From Cyprinodon diabolis (taxonomy: Eukaryota; Chordata; Actinopteri; Cyprinodontiformes; Cyprinodontidae), in assembly GCA_030533445.1 (NCBI GenBank), contig CM060080.1:8605717-8669716 (forward strand): a stretch of 64,000 nt of DNA, given 5' to 3'. Both the position numbers and the translations under genes were made by a program. Shown one piece after another: positions 55,001 through 61,000 of this stretch. The first letter of the stretch is position 1. Each line of letters begins with the position of its first letter. The notes beneath the pieces are model-generated. The model had not been told where the DNA came from, did not search any database, and saw only the letters and a program-made list of their open reading frames with translations.

Positions 55001-58000
55001 AGTAGTTAACCCAATGGGTTAACCAAATGGTTAACCAAAGGCTTAACCAAAAAGCTAACCAAAGAGTTAACCCAAAGGGTTAACCAAAGGGTGAACCAAA
55101 AGTTTAACCAAAGAGTTAACCCAAAGGGTTAATCAAAGAGTTACCCCAAGTGGTTAGCCAAAAGCTTAACCAAAGAGTTAACCCAAAGGGTTAACCCAAG
55201 GGATTAACCAAATGTTTAACCAAAGAGTTAACTAAAAGGGTTAATCAAATAGTTAATCAAAGGATTAACCAAAGAGTTAACCACAGGGTTTACCAAAGGC
55301 TTAACCAAAGGGCTAACCCAAAGGCTTAACCATAATAGTTAACCAAAGGCTTAACCAAAGGGTTAACCAAAGGTTAGGGTTCTGTTAACCCTGAACACGT
55401 AGTTAACCCAATGGTTTAACCAAATGGTTAACCAAAGGCTTAACCAAAAGGCTAACCAAAGAGTTAACCCAAAGGGTTAACCAAAGGGTTAACCCTTAGG
55501 ATTAACCAAAGAATTAACCTAAGAGTTAACCAAAGGGTTAATCAAAGAGTTAACCCAAGTGGTTAACCAAAGAGTTAACCCAAAGAGTTAACCCAAAGAG
55601 TTAACCCAAGGGGTTAACCAAATGTTTAACCAAAGAGTTAACTAAAAGGGTTAATCAAATAGTTAATCAAAGGATTAACCAAAGAGTTAACCAAAGGCTT
55701 AGCCAAAGGGTTAACCAAATGTTAGGGTTCTATTAACCCTGAACAAGTAGACTATAAAAAATTTAGAAATATAACTTTCAATACATAGACTCTGGCTGTC
55801 AGCAATCTATGGGACACATTTCTACATTTGAATTGAACGCTTGTGAAGGAAGAGAAACACTGATACAGCTGAAAGGGAAATCATCCATCCATCCAACATC
55901 CATCCATCCATCCATCCATCCAACATTCATCCAGCCATCATCCATCCATCTTTCATTTATCATCCAACCATGATCCATCCAACCATCATCCACCCAGCAT
56001 GCAACGTCCATCATCTATCCAACCAACATCCACCCATCCATCCAACATCATCCATCCAACCATCATGCATCCATCCTTCATTCATCTATCATCCATCCAT
56101 CCATATAACCATCCAACATCCATCCATCCATGGATGGATGGAAATGAAATTGTGTCCATACTAGGGATTGATGATATATTGCTGGTGGCATCTGTATCGG
56201 CTGTTATTTGTATCAGCGCCCACCCTTAGAGCGCCCCCACCAACTTTAATCACTAAGATACACCCTTTCCTTCAGGCCCTCAGATCAGCAGATCTTTGCC
56301 TTTTCAGATCTGATGTTACAGTCTGATCAGCGTCATGCAGGGATCTGTTCTTTATCACGTGTTTCCTGTCTGATGAGTAGAGCTGCAGTCGCTCCGTGTG
56401 TGGTCAACCTGTCATCTGACAGCGACGCAGAGGAAGAAGAGGGAGGGATATCCACAGACAGCCCAGAGGAGATCAAGGGTGAGTTCTTACAGACATGTGT
56501 GCCGCTGAAGCAGTGGAGTAGACTCCAGCTTTCTATTTAGCTCTGTTCATCCAGCACGGCCTGTTTTATCGGAATAATCCGATCGTTTCACATGGATCTG
56601 TTCTTTTTCCCTTCAGAAGACTCTGATGAGACAAACCACAAAGACATCAGAAAAGTAAGTGACTACTTCTCATCTAATGAAACTGTGTGACTCAGCCTGA
56701 TGAACAACCAGAAGAAGCATTTATTCCTGACTTTGACCTTGAAACACAGTGCAGACTGGAAACCAGTAAGACACTGTTTAACACCAGTGCTCTGACTTGT
56801 CAGGAGAGCCAGGCTCCACCCCCTCGCCGCCGCTGGTCGAGGAGGACAGCAAACGCAGACAGTGTGATGACGGTGAAGTCCATGCTGGACCTCAGACTGC
56901 TGGACTCCTACGGCCCGGATGGCTGGGAGGAGATGGAGGAGGTGAGGCTGATGGCTCCACGGTCCAGACAGACGTTCCGAAACATGACTAGACCGGAACA
57001 GTTATATGCGGGTGTTGTCCACTCAGGAGAAGCCATGGAACCCCATGGATACCTCCTGTAGCCTGAGGAGGAGGAGCAAGGACAAGGAGCTGCTGCTTCA
57101 TCGCAACAGTGATAACCTGCAGAGTACAGTTAGTCTCCAAGTCCCCTCTGTGAGGGTAAGCAGTTCCTGTGATCCATTAGGCTCCATTCGGGTTTACATT
57201 GCCTCAGCAGATCAACCAAACTAAAAAAACAGATCTAAGAAAGCACTGATAAACTGGAACAGCTCGATCAGTCCATTATTAATCTTCTACTGGTGAGAAA
57301 AATAAGGGGTGTCTATGAGACAGCTGATCCCCACAAAAGTAGGAGGAGGAGGAGACCCTGCAGCGGGCCGACATCGCCCTCCAAGGGCCCGAGTTTACCA
57401 GACTCGCTACAGTTTGTCAGGTATAAGGATCAGATTGATCGTCTGCAGTCCAGCTCTATGAACTGGTGCCCAACTAGGGCTGCAAGCACATCATCAGATA
57501 AACTCCTCCATTTCTCCTCAATGGGCCAATTTAGCCGCGTTGATGGAGGAGCAGCAGAAGGAGAGGATGATAGAAACATTATGCTAAAGCTTTGGAACAT
57601 GCTAGCAGTTAGCGTAGTAGATAGTGAAGCATCATGAGGTCATGACCTCCATGGAAGTTCTATCATTCCTCTTAGAGCAACCATAACCAGAAACGCCTTT
57701 TTAAAGCTCTGCTAGCAGAACAAAGGCCGTTTCTCAGTCAGTGCGCTGTTCTCTCCTCCTCGTTAAACGTCATCATCCTCAGCGCTAGTGCTGTTTTAAT
57801 TCACAAGAACAGCAGACCAAAACAAAGTCTCCGGATGTTGTTCTCGCCACTGCCTCTTTACCCAGCATGCATCAGAGCAGACTTGTCCGTTTACCAGACT
57901 GACAGCTGTCCCAGCATGCCCTGCAGCAGCAGCAGCTTCCAGGTTAGCGCTCACAGAGTTCAGAGTATCAAGTTAAATGTTCTCTTTTCTGTTGCCGTTG

Positions 58001-61000
58001 TCCAATAAAATAACATTTTATGATCATTTTAGGCGAGAATATTATACTTTAAGCTTCACTATGTGGCCTATTTACTAATTAAGTGCATAAATTTATGATG
58101 TTGAGAGGACCGTGGCAATCAGTGGAGCTCCAAGGCTAACCACAGCCAGGGCTAAAGTATGTCTGCAGCAGCCAAGGCTAACGTTAGCCCGTCTGCAGTG
58201 GCCAGGGCTGACGTTAGCCCGTCTGCAGCGGCCAGGGCTAACGTTAGCCCGTCTGCAGCGGCCAGGGCTAACGTTAGCCCGTCTGCAGCGGCCAGGGCTA
58301 ACGTTAGCCCGTCTGCAGCGACACGGGCTAACGTTGGCCCGTCTGCAGCGACACGGGCTAACGTTAGCCCGTCTGCAGCGACACGGGCTAACATTAGCCC
58401 GTCTGCAGCGGCCAGTGCTAGCGTTAGTCCATCTGCAGTGGCCAGTGCTAGCGTTAGTCAGTCTGCAGCGGCCAGTGCTAGCGTTAGCCCGTCTGCAACG
58501 GCCCGGGCTAACGTTAGCCCGTCTGCAGTGGCCAGTATAGCGTTAGCCCGTCTGCAGTGGCCAGTATAGCGTTAGCCCGTCTGCAGCGGCCAGGGCTAAC
58601 GTTAGTCCGTCTGCAGTGGCCAGTGCTAGCGTTAGTCAGTCTGCAGCGGCCAGGGCCAACGTTAGTCCGTCTGCAGTTGCCAGTATAGCATTAGCCCGTC
58701 TGCAGCGGCCAGGGCTAACGTTAGTCCGTCTGCAGTGGCCAGGGCTAACGTTAGTCCATCTGCAGTGGCCAGTGCTAGCGTTAGTCAGTCTGCAGTGGCC
58801 AGGGCTAACGTTAGTCAGTCTGCAGCGGCCAGTGCTAGCGTTAGCCCGTCTGCAACGGCCAGGGCTAACGTTAGCCCGTCTGTAGTGGCCAGTATAGCGT
58901 TAGCTCGTCTGCAGCAGCCAGGGCTAACGTTAGTACCTCTGCAGTGGCCAGTATAGCGTTAGCCCGTCTGCAGCGGCCAGGGCTAGAGTTAGCCAGTCTG
59001 CAGTGGCCAGTATAGCGTTAGCCCGTCTGCAGCGGCCAGGGCTAACGTTAGCCCGTCTGCAGCAGCCAGGGCTAACATTAGTCCGTCTGCAGCGGCCAGT
59101 GCTAGCGTTAGTCAGTCTGCAGTGGCCAGGGCTAACGTTAGCCTGTCTGCAGTGGCCAGCATAGCGTTAGCCCGTCTGCAGCGGCCAGGGCTAACGTTAG
59201 CCCGTCTGCAGCGGCCAGGGCTAACGTTAGCCCGTCTGCAGCGGCCAGTATAGCGTTAGCTCGTCTGCAGCGGCCAGGGCTAACGTTAGCCCGTCTGCAG
59301 CGGCCAGGGCTAACGTTAGTCCGTCTGCAGTGGCCAGTGCTACCGTTAGTCAGTCTGCAGTGGCCAGGGCTAACGTTAGTACCTCTGCAGTGGCCAGTAT
59401 AGCGTTAGCCCGTCTGCAGCGGCCAGGGCTAAAGTTAGCCAGTCTGCAGTGGCCAGTATAGCGTTAGCCCGTCTGCAGCGGCCAAGGCTAACGTTAGCCC
59501 GCCTGCAGCAGCCAGGGCTAACGTTAGTCCGTCTGCAGCGGCCAGTGCTAGCGTTAGTCAGTCTGCAGTGGCCAGGGCTAACGTTAGCCTGTCTGCAGTG
59601 GCCAGCATAGCGTTAGCCCGTCTGCAGCGGCCAGGGCTAACGTTAGCCAGTCTGCAGCGGCCCTCTCTCTGCATAGCCGTGTGTGAACTACTGCTGGCTC
59701 TGATGGAGGTTTGATTGTTTTATTTGGCAAAATGTTAAATTGATTTGTGTTTATCTGACTGTGTTCATTATTATTCCCCCACTAAATGAAAAAAGTCATA
59801 ATATATTATAATCTAAAGACTATTAATACCAGGAGGTGAAATGAAGCTCCAGACGAGCTTTTCGTCTTAAAAGTAGACAGGGTGTCTGCCTCACGGACTA
59901 AAACTGTTAGTTGGTTCCACAGGAGAGGAGCCTGATAACTAAGCAGCATAACTATAGAGATAGCACACCTAATGACAATTTAGAGAAGCCTTATAAGATA
60001 AGTTAGATTGATTTATGAACCAATTATTTTCATCCATGAGAAGCTAGAAGCTTTTCATCGATGAAACTAGAAGCCTTTTCTCTTTCTGGATGAGTGAGTC
60101 ACACAGAAGAGATGTGATTCTCCTCCTTATGTGGAGCTAATAAAGTCATTCTTGTAGCCTGGTTACTTATATTATTTGAATCCAGACTCTGTGAGCCTCC
60201 AAGGCTTTTATGAGGAGAAGATCAAGGATTTATAAATGGTTCTTTGTATTTCCAGGGAGATGAGGAAGTAAAGACCAATCAGAGGCCAGATTTCATCCCG
60301 CTGTCCCTCCAGAGCCTAAACATGGAGGATCCGGTGCTATTTCCTGACAAATGGGAGGACGGGATGAGCCTGATGGGAAGGTAACACCGTTCATAAGTTT
60401 GTATACTCTTAAACCTTCCATATGACCTTTCACCCACTGATTTTAATGTGATTCTGGATATAAATCATTTAAAGATAGATGGTTATTTTTCCACTTGTAA
60501 TGTTTGATCCGGATCAGTAGCTGCTAGGGTAGCTGCAGAGGCAACGTCTGACCTTCAGGGATGAGTAGATAGAACATAAACATGGAAGGACATTCTCTGA
60601 TGAGAGTAGACACCTTGTTCAATCAGTCTGACCTCCTCCTCATCTCCTGGCAGTGACTTCCAGGTGAAGGAGGCGCTTCCTCCAGCTGGTCATGGTCGGC
60701 AGGACAAACCCAGTCCAGACAGCGGCTGCTCCCTCAGATTCAGCTCTGCCGTGTCCAGCCCAGAGAGGACGACTGCAGACGGTACGACGGCTGGACCACC
60801 TGAGTCCGCTTCAACTGCTTCTGTTTTCATCCTCTTTCTTCCATCTTATCAGACACGGAGCCACTTAGTGTGGAAGGGAACGCCTCAGAGCTGGAAGAGG
60901 AGGACGAAGAGGAGAGACCTCAGACGGTTCCTCAGACTCCAGACCAGGAGGCTTTCCTGAAGGAGCACTTTGTCGCCTTGGCTCAGCTGTCTGCCTCAGG

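Noticed and set aside
53461..55745. Interstitial telomeric repeat
   Set aside because: TTAGGG words occur singly within longer units; no consecutive (TTAGGG)n.
56766..56803. 38-nt GT...AG intron inside exon 23 (gtaagacactg...ttgtcag)
   Set aside because: Too short for vertebrate splicing, and removal breaks the frame before KSMLDLR; the unspliced frame is open.
58112..58956. Frames of 73-142 aa over the 30-bp array
   Set aside because: Repeat translation only, present in two frames and both strands.
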